The notes: generated by a model from the sequence alone, not told the origin. Positions 1-10,417 are shown, counted from the stretch's first letter. The stretch is DNA of 64,000 bases from Pseudomonas viridiflava (GCF_900591205.1 NZ_UUPU01000047.1:62001-126000); one strand, 5' to 3'. A program made the numbers and translations.

Positions 1-1288
<1,288 letters not shown>

Positions 1289-1309
1289 TAAGCTGTTGAT
1301 GTAAAAAGC

Positions 1310-1337
1310 AAAGGGCTCCTTCGGGAGCCCTTTGTCG
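1310..1337 (+). terminator. Intrinsic terminator after purA
   Basis: A ten-base perfect stem (AAAGGGCTCC / GGAGCCCTTT, 1310-1319 and 1324-1333) closes on a TTCG tetraloop and runs into T-rich sequence. It lies directly behind the purA stop. Confidence 0.9.
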
Positions 1338-1427
1338 TTTCTGTTCGCCAGGCGGCACGACCCTTGCTTTGGTTCTTTCTTTCGCGGTGCTATCAAATTA
1401 ATGGCACCCGTGGTGGAGGGATTCCCG

Positions 1428-3362
1428 ATGTCTGCCGTTCTCTCGTTGTTACAAAGCCGTCTGTTGCGGCCGGTGTTCGTTACCCTAGGTATCGCTCTTT
1501 TGGTGCAGGTGCTGGTGGCGGTCGCTCTAACCCGAAGCACGGTCACGGCCCTGGAGGCCGATTTAGGCAATCGCCTGGGTGTCGACAGTCAGAAACTGTC
1601 TGGTGAACTGGCTCAGGCCGGCAAGGAGGTCACGTCGAGCCTGGACAGCTTGTCCACGAGCACCCGTCAGCGTCTGACGGCTGGGCTTTCCACGCGTCTG
1701 CAGGAAGAGCAGAAGCAATTGCGTGCGACCCTGGAAAAAGACCTGCAGGACTCTGCCAATGACATGGCGCAACTGCTGGCCTCGGTGGCGCCCCGCGCCA
1801 TGTGGGACAGCGACGTGCCGACTCTCTCGGAGTTTGCCCGGCGCGCGCAGCGCAATCCGAATGTGTTGTTTGTGGTGTATGACGACGCGGCCGGTGAGCA
1901 CCTGACCCGTTACCTGAACCGTGAAAACCCGATCAACCAGGCGCTGCTGGAAAAGGGCAAGGGCGACCGAGCCCTGGATAAAGTGCTGGATGCGGCAAAA
2001 AATGACCCTGCCGTGTTCTACGTCGAAGCGTCCATCAGCCCTAACGGCGTTGAGATTGGCAAGGTTCGCATGGGCGTCTCGACTGCGGCGGTGGAGACCG
2101 ACCTGGCGGCGCTGGATAAGCGGTTTGCGGCACTGATCGCCAGCGGTGATCAACTGGTGGGCGACAGCCTCAAGGGTGCGGCGGCCGATAGCGCGGCAGC
2201 CATGGGCGCACGCCTGCAGTCGGCGCAAGCCACGGCTACCCAAATGACCGCCAATACCACCGGTGCCGTGCAGGAGGCTGCCGGCACGTTACGCTGGCGC
2301 ATCGGTATGGGCCTTGCGGTCGTCGGCTTTGGTGTTTTGCTGCTTCTCGCCGTGGTGCTGGGGCGGCGCGTGGTCAACCGTCTGAAGCTGTTGATTGCGG
2401 CCATGGACGACCTGGCGGCGGGTGAGGGCGACCTTACCAAGCGCGTGCAAATCAGCAGCAAGGATGAAATCGGCGATATGGCCTCGGCGGTCAATCGCTT
2501 TGTGGATAAGTTGCAACCGATTGTGCGGGAGGCAGGCGATGTGGCCCAGCGCACCGGCGTAGAAATCGGTGCCATGACCTTGCGCAATGCCGGGGCTGAC
2601 AAGGCGGCCGGCTTGCAGCGCGATGAAGTCGCCGAGAGTTTGCGTGCACTCTCGCAAATGGCCGACGAAGCCCAGGCCGAAAGCCATGCGATGCAGGCGG
2701 CGTTGCAGCAGGTGGTGGATATTCGCCAGGCCACGGACGAAAACTCGCGCACTTCGGCAGAGGTCGGCAGTTTGATCGAGGCGCTGGCCGGGCAAGTTCA
2801 GGCTGGCTCTCAGGTGATTGAGCGGCTGGCACAGCAGAGTGAACAGATTGAGGTGGTGCTCACGGTCATTCACGGTATCGCCGAACAGACCAACCTGTTG
2901 GCACTCAACGCGGCCATCGAAGCGGCGCGTGCCGGTGAGACCGGGCGCGGTTTTGCGGTGGTGGCGGACGAAGTGCGTGCGCTGGCGAGCAAGACCCAGA
3001 GTTCGACCGGCGACATCCAGGCGCATATTGTGGCGCTGCAACAGGGCGCGCGTGAGGCGGTGGAAACCATCGGCAAGGCTGGGCGCCAGGCGAATGAAGG
3101 CTTGCTGGTGCTGCGTGACAGCGTGCGCTTGCAGCAGACGGTGCAAGCCTCGGTCGAGCAGGTGCATGCGGCGATTGGGTTGGCCACGCGTGCGGCTGAG
3201 CATCAGGCGCAGGGCGCGCATGCGGTGCGTGGCCGGGTCGAGGTGATCCACGCCCAGGCCGAGCGTGCGGCGCAAGCGGTGGTGGAGACAACGGCCAGTG
3301 GCAAGGTGCTGGATGGGTTGGCGGCGCAGTTGAAGGCGAGCCTGGGGCAGTTTCGGGCTTGA
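1428..3362 (+). CDS. Methyl-accepting chemotaxis protein
   Basis: This is a 644-residue inner-membrane chemoreceptor that passes ligand signals to CheA/CheW. The open frame begins at 1332, but ATG 1428 is preferred because GGAGGG sits seven bases upstream and the extra residues are not receptor-like. The first membrane segment is at about residues 15-37, followed by a periplasmic domain of about 250 residues with long helical stretches. The second membrane segment is at about 290-316 and a HAMP domain at about 317-363. The cytoplasmic signalling domain ends near residue 640 and contains the invariant hairpin tip ([19 protein letters not shown], then [15 protein letters not shown]). The ligand cannot be told from sequence alone. 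It stands alone, between purA and a convergent iron transporter. Confidence 0.93.
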   Translation: MSAVLSLLQSRLLRPVFVTLGIALLVQVLVAVALTRSTVTALEADLGNRLGVDSQKLSGELAQAGKEVTSSLDSLSTSTRQRLTAGLSTRLQEEQKQLRATLEKDLQDSANDMAQLLASVAPRAMWDSDVPTLSEFARRAQRNPNVLFVVYDDAAGEHLTRYLNRENPINQALLEKGKGDRALDKVLDAAKNDPAVFYVEASISPNGVEIGKVRMGVSTAAVETDLAALDKRFAALIASGDQLVGDSLKGAAADSAAAMGARLQSAQATATQMTANTTGAVQEAAGTLRWRIGMGLAVVGFGVLLLLAVVLGRRVVNRLKLLIAAMDDLAAGEGDLTKRVQISSKDEIGDMASAVNRFVDKLQPIVREAGDVAQRTGVEIGAMTLRNAGADKAAGLQRDEVAESLRALSQMADEAQAESHAMQAALQQVVDIRQATDENSRTSAEVGSLIEALAGQVQAGSQVIERLAQQSEQIEVVLTVIHGIAEQTNLLALNAAIEAARAGETGRGFAVVADEVRALASKTQSSTGDIQAHIVALQQGAREAVETIGKAGRQANEGLLVLRDSVRLQQTVQASVEQVHAAIGLATRAAEHQAQGAHAVRGRVEVIHAQAERAAQAVVETTASGKVLDGLAAQLKASLGQFRA

Positions 3363-3377
3363 TGTCGCCTGTTATGG

Positions 3378-3482
3378 CCTCATCGGGGGCAAGCCCCCTC
3401 CCACATGAGAATGCATTCCAAAACTGGAATACGGTCAAATGTGGGAGGGGCGGTGCGACGGTTCGACTTGCCCCCGATAGCG
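3378..3482. repeat. REP pair (REPIN), GGGGGCAAGCCCCC type with extended right arm
   Basis: The left arm (catcgggggcaagccccctcc) faces a right arm ending in cttgcccccgatagcgg, separated by the usual spacer with an attcc/ggaat mini-palindrome. The right arm has about 16 extra bases (cggtgcgacggttcga) between gtgggagggg and cttgcccccg. The repeat lies between the MCP and the convergent permease gene and may help end both transcripts. Confidence 0.85.
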
Positions 3483-3485
3483 GTC

Positions 3486-5051
3486 TCAGCGACTCAGATA
3501 CATCCGCGTCGTAAGCAAATACACCGGCAGCCCCGACACCAGAATCAACAACGCCGCATAAGGCGCTGCCGCCGCAAACTCCACATTCGAGGTATGCGCC
3601 CACACGGCCGTGGCCAGGGTATTCAGCCCGGTTGGGCTTAGCAGCAAGGTCGCCGTCAGTTCCTTCATCGCATCCAGAAACACCAGCGCAAATGCCGCGC
3701 CCAATGCTGGGAAGATAATCGGTAATGTCACCCGGCAAAACGCGCTGAATGACGATGCGCCCAGCGTGCGTGCAGCTTCTTCCAACTGCGGCGCAGCCTT
3801 GTTCAGCGCCGTGCGAATCGGTGCCTGGGCCAGCGGCAAAAACAGCAACGCATAAGCAATCAGCAGCAATGCCGACGTTTGATACAGCGCCGGCACGTAA
3901 TGCAGTGCGAAGTACACCAGCGTCAGCGCAATAACCAGGCCGGGCAGGGCGTGCAGCAGGTACGGCAGGCGTTCGGCCCAGATCGCCAACTGGCCTTTGT
4001 AGCGCACCACCAGCAGGCCGACCGGCACCGCCAGCACCAGGCACAATGCCGCGCCGCCCAGTGACAGTGCCAGCGAAGACAGTAACGCCTCGCCAATCTC
4101 GGCCAGCGGAAACGCTGCCGACGAACCCACTGCCAGCCAATACCCGAGCATCCCCAGGGGAATGCCGCTGCCGATGATCGCCAGCGCCAGGCAGTACACC
4201 TGGCCCATGGCTGCCCACTGGCCCAGCTTGACCTGTTCTGCGTGCCGCGCTGCGCCCTGGCCGATGCGTACATGCCGACCCTTGCCGCGCACGCGCAGCT
4301 CGAGCCACAACAAGGTCAGGCACATCACCAGTAACACCGCCGAGAGCATCGCGGCATTGGCATTGCTGAATTCCAATTCGAATTGTTGGTAGATCGCGGT
4401 GGTAAACGTCTGCAGGCCGATAATCGACAGCGCGCCGAACTCCACCAGCATATGCAATGCAATCAAGAGTGCCCCGGCCAGCAGTGAAGGCCACAGCAAA
4501 GGCAGCGTGATCCGAAAAAACACGCCCCAGCGGTTCAGTCCCAGGGTGCGCGCCGATTCTTCCAGCGAGGGGTCAAGATTGCGCAGGGTTGCCGCCACCG
4601 GCAGAAACACCAGCGGGTATTTTGAAAGGGTCATCACCAGGATCGCGCCGCCGAGCCCTTCGAAGTTGGCACTCAGCGACACCCAGGTAAAGCTGCTGAC
4701 AAACGCCGGCACGGCAAATGGCAGGCACAGGATCACGCCCCAGATCCGTCGCCCCGGCAGGTTGGTACGCTCCAGCAGCCAGGCCAGGGACAGGCCGATC
4801 ACGCCGCAGGCCACCGTAACCCCGATCATCAGGGCCAGGGTGTTGCGCAGCAATCCGAACACATAGGGTCGCCACAGCAGGTGCACCGCCTCCGCCCAGC
4901 CGGCCTGCCAGGCTTTGGTCCCGACATACACCAGCGGCAGCAGGCTCAGGCCAACCAGAAACAGCACGGGGATCAGCAGCCACACAGAAGGGCGCTTGCG
5001 CCGCGGGCTGAAACCCCCGCGCAGGGCGGGGGCGGGTAGCGATGGGTTCAT
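3486..5051 (-). CDS. Iron(III)-type ABC transporter permease (FbpB/SfuB family)
   Basis: A 521-residue double-length permease of the ferric-iron ABC uptake family, in which one chain holds both halves of the membrane channel. Hydrophobic segments run throughout. The two ATPase-docking EAA loops are visible at about residues 164-172 (EESARTLGL) and 424-432 (EEAARTLGA), one per half, which is the diagnostic duplication of FbpB/SfuB/HitB. Its ATG overlaps the TGA of the upstream binding-protein gene by one base (TGATG), so the two are translationally coupled. No ATPase gene (fbpC) is next to it, so the transporter must use an ATPase encoded elsewhere. The substrate is inferred from family membership. 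Confidence 0.9.
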   Translation of the reverse strand: MNPSLPAPALRGGFSPRRKRPSVWLLIPVLFLVGLSLLPLVYVGTKAWQAGWAEAVHLLWRPYVFGLLRNTLALMIGVTVACGVIGLSLAWLLERTNLPGRRIWGVILCLPFAVPAFVSSFTWVSLSANFEGLGGAILVMTLSKYPLVFLPVAATLRNLDPSLEESARTLGLNRWGVFFRITLPLLWPSLLAGALLIALHMLVEFGALSIIGLQTFTTAIYQQFELEFSNANAAMLSAVLLVMCLTLLWLELRVRGKGRHVRIGQGAARHAEQVKLGQWAAMGQVYCLALAIIGSGIPLGMLGYWLAVGSSAAFPLAEIGEALLSSLALSLGGAALCLVLAVPVGLLVVRYKGQLAIWAERLPYLLHALPGLVIALTLVYFALHYVPALYQTSALLLIAYALLFLPLAQAPIRTALNKAAPQLEEAARTLGASSFSAFCRVTLPIIFPALGAAFALVFLDAMKELTATLLLSPTGLNTLATAVWAHTSNVEFAAAAPYAALLILVSGLPVYLLTTRMYLSR

Positions 5052-6076
5052 CAGTTCAGGCCAACGTCACGTTCCAGGTCCAGGGCCTCTTCGGCGTTGC
5101 CCAGGTCGGCGGGGGTGACTTTCGGCGGTTGCAGCTCGCTGAAAGGCTTGAGGCCACGGTTGGATTCCATGCCCTTGCGCAGCGGGTATTCGGCCGAGGT
5201 ATTGGTGATCACGCGTTGGCCGTCTTCACTGGCCATGAATGCCAGCAGTTGCTGGGCTTCTTTCGGGTGCTTGCTGGATTTGAGCGCCGCTGCGGAAGAC
5301 ACCGTGATCAGGCCGCCGGCGTCGCCATTGGTGAAGTAATGCAGCTGGGAATCCAGATTGGTTTTTTCTTTCTTCAGGGCAAACCAGTAGTAGTTGTTCA
5401 CCAGTACTGTAGCCACTTCACCGTTTTCCACGGCTTTGAGGGCGACCATGTTGTTGCTGTACACCTTGCCGAAGGCGCGCAGGCCGGTCAGCCATTCTTC
5501 AGCGGCTTCACGCCCGTGCAGCTTGATGATCGCCACGGCCTGTTCCTGGAACGCGCCGCTGGTGGGTACGAAGCCGACCTTGCCTTGCCACTCGGGGCCG
5601 GCGAAATCCAGTACCGACTTGGGCAGGTCTTTTTCCGCGATCAGTTTCGGGTTGAACGCCACGACGCGGGTGCGTGCGGTCACGCCCATCCAGTCGCCAT
5701 TGCTGCCGACGTAATCCTTGGGCAATACATCAAGGGTGGCGGCGTCGATCTTCGCCAGCAGTCCTTGTTCGCCGAGTTTGTTCAGGGGTGGGGATTCTTC
5801 GGTGTAGATCACGTCGGCCGGGGAGCGATCACCTTCTTCTACCACTTGGCTGGCCAACTGGTTGCTGCTGCCTTTGCGCACGTTGACGTGAATGCCGGTC
5901 TTGGCTTCGAAGGCTTTGGCGAGTTCGTCGCCGACTTCTTTATGTTGGCCGTTATACAGGGTCAGGGAGACCTTGTCGGCGGAGTAGGCGGTGGGCGAGA
6001 GCAGGGTCAGGCCGAGCAGGGTGAGGGTCAGGCCACGCAGAAGGGATGTCTTGAGACGGGTATCGCGGATCATCAT
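5051..6076 (-). CDS. Periplasmic iron(III)-type binding protein (FbpA/HitA family)
   Basis: A 341-residue periplasmic binding protein that delivers ferric iron to the coupled permease. A signal peptide covers residues 1-33, with cleavage predicted at YSA/DK. The mature protein begins with the LTLYNGQH strand typical of FbpA. The tandem tyrosines that hold iron in this family are seen as NNYYWF (Tyr229-Tyr230). Two adjacent ATG codons can start it; GAGGAA lies eight bases before the first, which I chose. The gene is first in a two-gene operon. Iron is the usual ligand, but some relatives bind other metals or organic anions, so this remains an inference. Confidence 0.9.
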   Translation of the reverse strand: MMIRDTRLKTSLLRGLTLTLLGLTLLSPTAYSADKVSLTLYNGQHKEVGDELAKAFEAKTGIHVNVRKGSSNQLASQVVEEGDRSPADVIYTEESPPLNKLGEQGLLAKIDAATLDVLPKDYVGSNGDWMGVTARTRVVAFNPKLIAEKDLPKSVLDFAGPEWQGKVGFVPTSGAFQEQAVAIIKLHGREAAEEWLTGLRAFGKVYSNNMVALKAVENGEVATVLVNNYYWFALKKEKTNLDSQLHYFTNGDAGGLITVSSAAALKSSKHPKEAQQLLAFMASEDGQRVITNTSAEYPLRKGMESNRGLKPFSELQPPKVTPADLGNAEEALDLERDVGLN

Positions 6077-6097
6077 CCGAAGTGTTCCTCGCTTGTA

Positions 6098-6114
6098 TGC
6101 AACAAATCATTGCA
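6098..6114. promoter_or_regulatory. Small inverted repeat upstream of the iron-binding protein gene
   Basis: TGCAA and TTGCA arms flank a seven-base spacer, 22 bases before the ATG at 6076. The location suggests an operator or leader element. It is not a convincing Fur box, and no regulator can be named. Confidence 0.3.
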
Positions 6115-6187
6115 AGGATAAACGATAAAACTTCTCAAGTGCGGACAGGAGGGGAAATCGCTGGGCAGGTTTTCGAACCCCGGAAAC

Positions 6188-6211
6188 GAAAAAACCCGCT
6201 TTCGCGGGTTT
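6188..6211 (-). terminator. Intrinsic terminator after tRNA-Leu copy 1
   Basis: Stem AACCCGC / GCGGGTT with a short loop and an A-run on the + strand that becomes a T-run in the minus-strand transcript. It lies just behind the tRNA 3' end. Confidence 0.85.
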
Positions 6212-6221
6212 AATCTGAATT

Positions 6222-6308
6222 TGGTGCCCAGGAGAAGACTCGAACTTCCACGACCTTGCGATCACCAGCACCTGAAGCTGGCGTGTCTACCAATTTCACC
6301 ACCTGGGC
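6222..6308 (-). tRNA. tRNA-Leu (anticodon CAG), copy 1
   Basis: An 87-base leucine tRNA read on the minus strand, with CCA encoded. The acceptor begins GCCCAGG and ends CCTGGGC followed by A and CCA. The anticodon arm is CCAGC-TTCAGGT-GCTGG, giving anticodon CAG for CUG codons. A long variable arm of the leucine class follows, then the T arm with GTTCGAGTC. It is identical in sequence to the copy at 6487-6573. Confidence 0.97.
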
Positions 6309-6343
6309 ATTATCAAGCAACGTTGCCGCTGTTGATGGGGCGA

Positions 6344-6372
6344 ACTATACGGCGGGCTTTTTGATCTGTAAA
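6344..6372 (-). promoter_or_regulatory. Sigma-70 promoter for tRNA-Leu copy 1
   Basis: On the minus strand TTTACA (-35, 6367-6372) and TATAGT (-10, 6344-6349) are exactly 17 bases apart, followed by a GC-rich discriminator. That discriminator is typical of stable-RNA promoters under stringent control. Confidence 0.85.
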
Positions 6373-6429
6373 CCCCTGATTCAAAAATATAATTCAAGAT
6401 TTTCGTTAAGAATCAAAGACCTAAAACGC

Positions 6430-6453
6430 AAAAACCCGCTTTCGCGGGTTTTT
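6430..6453 (-). terminator. Intrinsic terminator after tRNA-Leu copy 2
   Basis: AAAAACCCGC / GCGGGTTTTT stem with a TTTC loop. It is nearly the same as the terminator of copy 1 and separates the two tRNA units, so each is its own transcript. Confidence 0.87.
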
Positions 6454-6486
6454 GGAGACTCAAGGTTGAAATCTTGAGTTTGAAAT

Positions 6487-6573
6487 TGGTGCCCAGGAGA
6501 AGACTCGAACTTCCACGACCTTGCGATCACCAGCACCTGAAGCTGGCGTGTCTACCAATTTCACCACCTGGGC
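6487..6573 (-). tRNA. tRNA-Leu (anticodon CAG), copy 2
   Basis: The same 87-base sequence as the copy at 6222-6308, with the same anticodon and encoded CCA. The offset between copies is 265 bases, and promoter, tRNA and terminator are all repeated. Confidence 0.97.
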
Positions 6574-6607
6574 AGCATCAACAACGTTGCCGTCGTCGAT
6601 GGCGCGC

Positions 6608-6636
6608 ACTATACGGAGCAGATTTTAAGCTGTAAA
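6608..6636 (-). promoter_or_regulatory. Sigma-70 promoter for tRNA-Leu copy 2
   Basis: On the minus strand TTTACA (6631-6636) and TATAGT (6608-6613) are again 17 bases apart, preceded by the same CAGGGG found before the copy 1 promoter. The spacer has diverged while the boxes are unchanged. Confidence 0.85.
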
Positions 6637-6797
6637 CCCCTGCCATGAAAAAAGCCTGGAAAATTTCGCCAGTGGTCGTGCAAGGTGTCTGTCAGGGGCT
6701 GCAAAGGGCTTTAAAAGGCTTGTTGGCGTCTGAAATTTCCCGTTTCAATACGCGTATGCCAAACTAACCCGCATATAGACAAGGTGAAAACTCTCTA

Positions 6798-9437
6798 ATG
6801 GCCGATTGGCAGTCCCTCGATCCCGAGGCCGCTCGTGAAGCGGAAAAATATGAAAACCCTATTCCTAGCCGCGAACTGATCCTGGCGCATCTCGCCGATC
6901 GGGGTTCGCCTGCTAGCCGCGAGCAGCTGGTTGAAGAATTTGGTCTGACCACCGAAGACCAGCTCGAAGCCCTGCGCCGCCGCCTGCGTGCCATGGAGCG
7001 CGATGCTCAATTGATCTACACCCGCCGTGGCACCTATGCGCCGGTGGACAAGCTCGACCTGATCCTGGGCCGCATCGCCGGCCACCGTGACGGCTTCGGC
7101 TTCCTGATCCCGGACGACGGCAGCGATGACCTGTTCATGAGCCCGGCGCAAATGCGCCTGGTGTTCGATGGCGACCGTGCCCTGGCGCGTGTTTCCGGCC
7201 TGGACCGTCGCGGTCGCCGTGAAGGCGTGATTGTCGAAGTGGTGTCGCGTGCTCACGAGTCCATCGTAGGCCGTTACTTCGAAGAGGGCGGTATCGGTTT
7301 TGTTGTGCCGGATAACCCGAAGGTCCAGCAGGAAGTGCTGATCACCCCGGGCCGTAATGGCGCCGCCAAGGTCGGCCAGTTCGTCGAGGTGAAAATCACC
7401 CATTGGCCAACTGCGCGCTTCCAGCCACAGGGCGATATCGTTGAAGTGGTCGGCAATTACATGGCGCCGGGGATGGAAATCGACGTTGCGCTGCGCACCT
7501 ACGATATCCCTCACGTCTGGCCCGAGGCTGTGCTCAAAGAAGCCGCCAAGCTCAAGCCGGAAGTGGAAGAGAAAGACAAAGAGAAACGCATTGACCTGCG
7601 TCATCTGCCGTTCGTCACCATTGACGGCGAAGATGCCCGTGACTTCGACGATGCGGTTTACTGCGAAGCCAAGCCTGGCAAGCTGCGCCTGTTCTCCGGC
7701 GGCTGGAAGCTGTTTGTCGCGATTGCCGACGTGTCCAGCTACGTGAAGATCGGTTCGGCCCTGGATAATGAAGCCCAGGTGCGCGGCAACTCCGTGTACT
7801 TCCCTGAGCGCGTGATCCCGATGCTGCCTGAGCAGCTGTCCAACGGCCTGTGCTCGCTGAACCCTAAAGTCGACCGTTTGGCCATGGTGTGCGAGATGAC
7901 CATCTCGAAAACCGGCGAAATGACCGATTACCAGTTCTACGAAGCGGTGATCCATTCCCAGGCGCGCCTGACCTATAACAAGGTCAGCACCATCCTGGAA
8001 CAGCCGAAAACCAGCGAAGCCAAAGCCCTGCGCGGTGAGTACGGCCATGTAGTGCCGCACCTCAAGCAGCTTTACGCGCTGTACAAAGTGCTGTTGGGCG
8101 CTCGTCATGTGCGCGGTGCGATTGATTTTGAGACCCAGGAAACCCGGATTGTCTTTGGTTCCGAGCGCAAAATCGCCGCCATCACTCCGACCACGCGTAA
8201 CGACGCGCACAAGCTGATCGAGGAATGCATGCTGGCGGCCAACGTGGCCACCGCTGAATTCCTGAAAAAGCACGAGATCCCTGCGCTGTACCGTGTGCAC
8301 GACGGCCCGCCGCCGGAGCGTCTGGAAAAACTGCGCGCCTTCCTCGGCGAGCTTGGCCTGTCCCTGCACAAAGGCAAGGACGGCCCGACGCCGAAGGATT
8401 ACCAGGCTTTGCTGGCCAGCATCAAGGACCGTCCGGATTACCATGTGATCCAGACAGTGATGCTGCGCTCCTTGAGCCAGGCGGTGTACAGCGCTGACAA
8501 TCAGGGCCACTTCGGCCTGAATTACGAAGCGTACACCCACTTCACTTCGCCGATTCGCCGTTACCCGGACCTGCTGACGCACCGGGCGATCCGCAGCGTG
8601 ATCCATTCCAAGCAGAACACCCCGCACGTCAAGCGCGCCGGTGCCATGACCATTCCGAAGGCACGGATCTATCCGTACGACGAAGCGGCCCTGGAACAGT
8701 TGGGCGAGCAGTGCTCCATGAGCGAGCGCCGCGCCGATGAAGCCACCCGCGACGTGGTGAACTGGCTCAAGTGCGAGTTCATGAAAGACCGCGTGGGCGA
8801 GACGTTCCCGGGCGTGATCACCGCCGTGACCGGCTTTGGCCTGTTTGTCGAATTGACTGACATTTACGTCGAGGGCCTGGTGCACGTCACCGCCTTGCCG
8901 GGTGACTACTACCACTTCGACCCCGTGCATCACCGCTTGGCGGGCGAGCGCACAGGCCGCAGCTTCCGTTTGGGCGATACCGTGGAAGTGCAGGTCATGC
9001 GCGTCGACCTCGACGAGCGCAAGATCGACTTCGGTATGCCTGATAAGCCGGCCGAAACACCGAATGGCCGTAAAAAGCGCGGCAGTGAAACCGCAGCGCC
9101 GGCAGCCAAAGGTAAAGGAGCTTCTGCGAAAGCAGCGGTCGCCGAGCCTGCAGCGTCCAAGCCGGCCAGTCGTCGTTCTTCCACCAAGGAAAAAGCCCCG
9201 GAAGCCTACCGCCCAAGCGACGCTGCGGCAAAAAATGCCGAAGTGCGCAAGAGTCGTGAGTTGAAGCAGCAGTTGCTCAACGAAGCTAAAAGCGGTGGTA
9301 AAGCGGCGTCTGGGGGAAAGTCCCACGGGGCGGAAAAGCCGTCGAGCAAGCCGAGTAAACATCGTAAAGGCCCGCCAAAAGCGGGCTCTGCCCCCGCGAA
9401 AAGCGGCGGGTCGCGCAAACCTAAGGCCAAGTCATGA
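6798..9437 (+). CDS. rnr: Ribonuclease R
   Basis: An 879-residue processive 3'-5' exoribonuclease that degrades structured RNA and helps rRNA and tmRNA quality control. An N-terminal winged-helix region (about residues 20-85) is followed by cold-shock RNA-binding domains, with GHRDGFGFLIPDD as the first. The RNB catalytic core has the metal-binding aspartates in DARDFDDAV near residue 280. The S1 domain begins at about residue 667 (GETFPGVITAVTGFG). The last 120 residues are a low-complexity Lys/Ala/Ser-rich basic tail, longer than in E. coli but usual in Pseudomonas. The ATG follows AAGGTGA. It overlaps rlmB by four bases, so both are made from one mRNA. Confidence 0.97.
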   Translation: MADWQSLDPEAAREAEKYENPIPSRELILAHLADRGSPASREQLVEEFGLTTEDQLEALRRRLRAMERDAQLIYTRRGTYAPVDKLDLILGRIAGHRDGFGFLIPDDGSDDLFMSPAQMRLVFDGDRALARVSGLDRRGRREGVIVEVVSRAHESIVGRYFEEGGIGFVVPDNPKVQQEVLITPGRNGAAKVGQFVEVKITHWPTARFQPQGDIVEVVGNYMAPGMEIDVALRTYDIPHVWPEAVLKEAAKLKPEVEEKDKEKRIDLRHLPFVTIDGEDARDFDDAVYCEAKPGKLRLFSGGWKLFVAIADVSSYVKIGSALDNEAQVRGNSVYFPERVIPMLPEQLSNGLCSLNPKVDRLAMVCEMTISKTGEMTDYQFYEAVIHSQARLTYNKVSTILEQPKTSEAKALRGEYGHVVPHLKQLYALYKVLLGARHVRGAIDFETQETRIVFGSERKIAAITPTTRNDAHKLIEECMLAANVATAEFLKKHEIPALYRVHDGPPPERLEKLRAFLGELGLSLHKGKDGPTPKDYQALLASIKDRPDYHVIQTVMLRSLSQAVYSADNQGHFGLNYEAYTHFTSPIRRYPDLLTHRAIRSVIHSKQNTPHVKRAGAMTIPKARIYPYDEAALEQLGEQCSMSERRADEATRDVVNWLKCEFMKDRVGETFPGVITAVTGFGLFVELTDIYVEGLVHVTALPGDYYHFDPVHHRLAGERTGRSFRLGDTVEVQVMRVDLDERKIDFGMPDKPAETPNGRKKRGSETAAPAAKGKGASAKAAVAEPAASKPASRRSSTKEKAPEAYRPSDAAAKNAEVRKSRELKQQLLNEAKSGGKAASGGKSHGAEKPSSKPSKHRKGPPKAGSAPAKSGGSRKPKAKS

Positions 9438-10189
9438 GTCTGGAAAAAATCTACGGCGTGCACGCCGTAGAAGCACTGCTGCGTCACCACCCCAAGCGCG
9501 TCAAGCAAGTGTGGTTGGCCGAAGGCCGCAGCGAGCCGCGTGTACAGGCGCTGGTCGAGTTGGCCAGCCAAAACAAAGTCGCCATCGGCCAGGCCGAGCG
9601 GCGTGAAATGGATGTGTGGGTAGAAGGCGTTCACCAGGGCGTGGTCGCGGACGTAAGCCCGAGCCAGGTCTGGGGCGAAGCGATGCTCGACGAGCTGCTC
9701 GACCGTACCGAAGGCGCGCCGCTGCTGCTGGTGCTGGACGGCGTGACCGACCCGCACAACCTCGGCGCCTGCCTGCGTTCGGCGGATGCTGCCGGTGCGC
9801 TGGCGGTGATCGTGCCTAAAGACAAGTCGGCGACGTTGACGCCAGTGGTGCGCAAAGTGGCCTGCGGCGCGGCGGAAGTGATTCCGCTGGTGGCCGTGAC
9901 CAACCTGGCGCGTACCCTGGAGAAACTCCAGCAGCGCGGCCTGTGGGTCGTGGGCACGGCGGGGGAGGCTGAGGTCAGCATTTATGACCAGGACCTCACC
10001 GGTCCGACCATCCTGATCATGGGCGCCGAAGGCAAAGGCATGCGCCGCCTGACCCGTGAGCACTGCGATTACCTGGTGCACTTGCCGATGGCCGGTAGCG
10101 TGAGCAGCCTCAACGTGTCGGTAGCGACCGGTGTGTGCCTGTTTGAAGCCCAGCGCCAGCGTGGCGCCAAGGCCAAAGCCAAGAAGTAA
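9434..10189 (+). CDS. rlmB: 23S rRNA (guanosine-2251-2'-O)-methyltransferase
   Basis: A 251-residue SpoU-family methyltransferase that methylates the ribose of G2251 in the peptidyl-transferase P loop of 23S rRNA. The N-terminal substrate-binding domain starts with EKIYGVHAVEALL. The trefoil-knot catalytic domain shows the three SpoU motifs: DPHNLGACLRSADAAG (motif 1), ILIMGAEGKGMR (motif 2) and MAGSVSSLNVSVATG (motif 3). The start codon overlaps the end of rnr (ATGA), a conserved pairing in gammaproteobacteria. Confidence 0.97.
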   Translation: MSLEKIYGVHAVEALLRHHPKRVKQVWLAEGRSEPRVQALVELASQNKVAIGQAERREMDVWVEGVHQGVVADVSPSQVWGEAMLDELLDRTEGAPLLLVLDGVTDPHNLGACLRSADAAGALAVIVPKDKSATLTPVVRKVACGAAEVIPLVAVTNLARTLEKLQQRGLWVVGTAGEAEVSIYDQDLTGPTILIMGAEGKGMRRLTREHCDYLVHLPMAGSVSSLNVSVATGVCLFEAQRQRGAKAKAKK

Positions 10190-10212
10190 GCTTCAAGCGC
10201 CATGCAGTACCC

Positions 10213-10336
10213 TGTGGGAGCCGGGCTTGTGTGGGAGCTGGCTTGCCGGCGATAGCATCACCTCGGTTGAACTGAAAAGTCGAGGCGTCTGCATCGCGGG
10301 CAAGCCCGGCTCCCACACAAGCCAGCTCCCACATTT
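10213..10336. repeat. Compound REP element with two REP subtypes per arm
   Basis: Each arm carries two REP tips in tandem: gtgggagccgggcttg followed by tgtgggagctggcttgcc on the left, and gcaagcccggctcccac followed by acaagccagctcccac on the right. The two subtypes are in the same order on both sides, so the whole is not a simple inverted pair. A cctcgg/cgaggc palindrome lies in the centre. Confidence 0.85.
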
Positions 10337-10381
10337 GTTTTTGTGGTGTTCGGTAGGTTGTTCAAATAATCACCAATCACC

Positions 10382-10410
10382 TTGCGCCGTTTCTCCCCCT
10401 TCTCTACAAT
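10382..10410 (+). promoter_or_regulatory. Sigma-70 promoter of the rpsF operon
   Basis: TTGCGC (10382-10387) and TACAAT (10405-10410) are separated by 17 bases. This predicts a transcript start near 10417 and a leader of about 113 bases before rpsF. Confidence 0.7.
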
Positions 10411-10417
10411 TGCGCCC

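Noticed and set aside
2905..4494. A 529-codon minus-strand frame overlapping the MCP and permease genes
   Set aside because: It overlaps two certain genes in another frame and has a chaotic Pro/Arg/Gly-rich composition.
6077..6200. Fur box upstream of the iron-binding protein gene
   Set aside because: The TGCAA/TTGCA inverted repeat does not fit the Fur consensus, so it was kept only as an unnamed element.
6795..9362. An 855-codon frame opposite rnr
   Set aside because: Antisense shadow of a certain gene, with no start signal and no domain.
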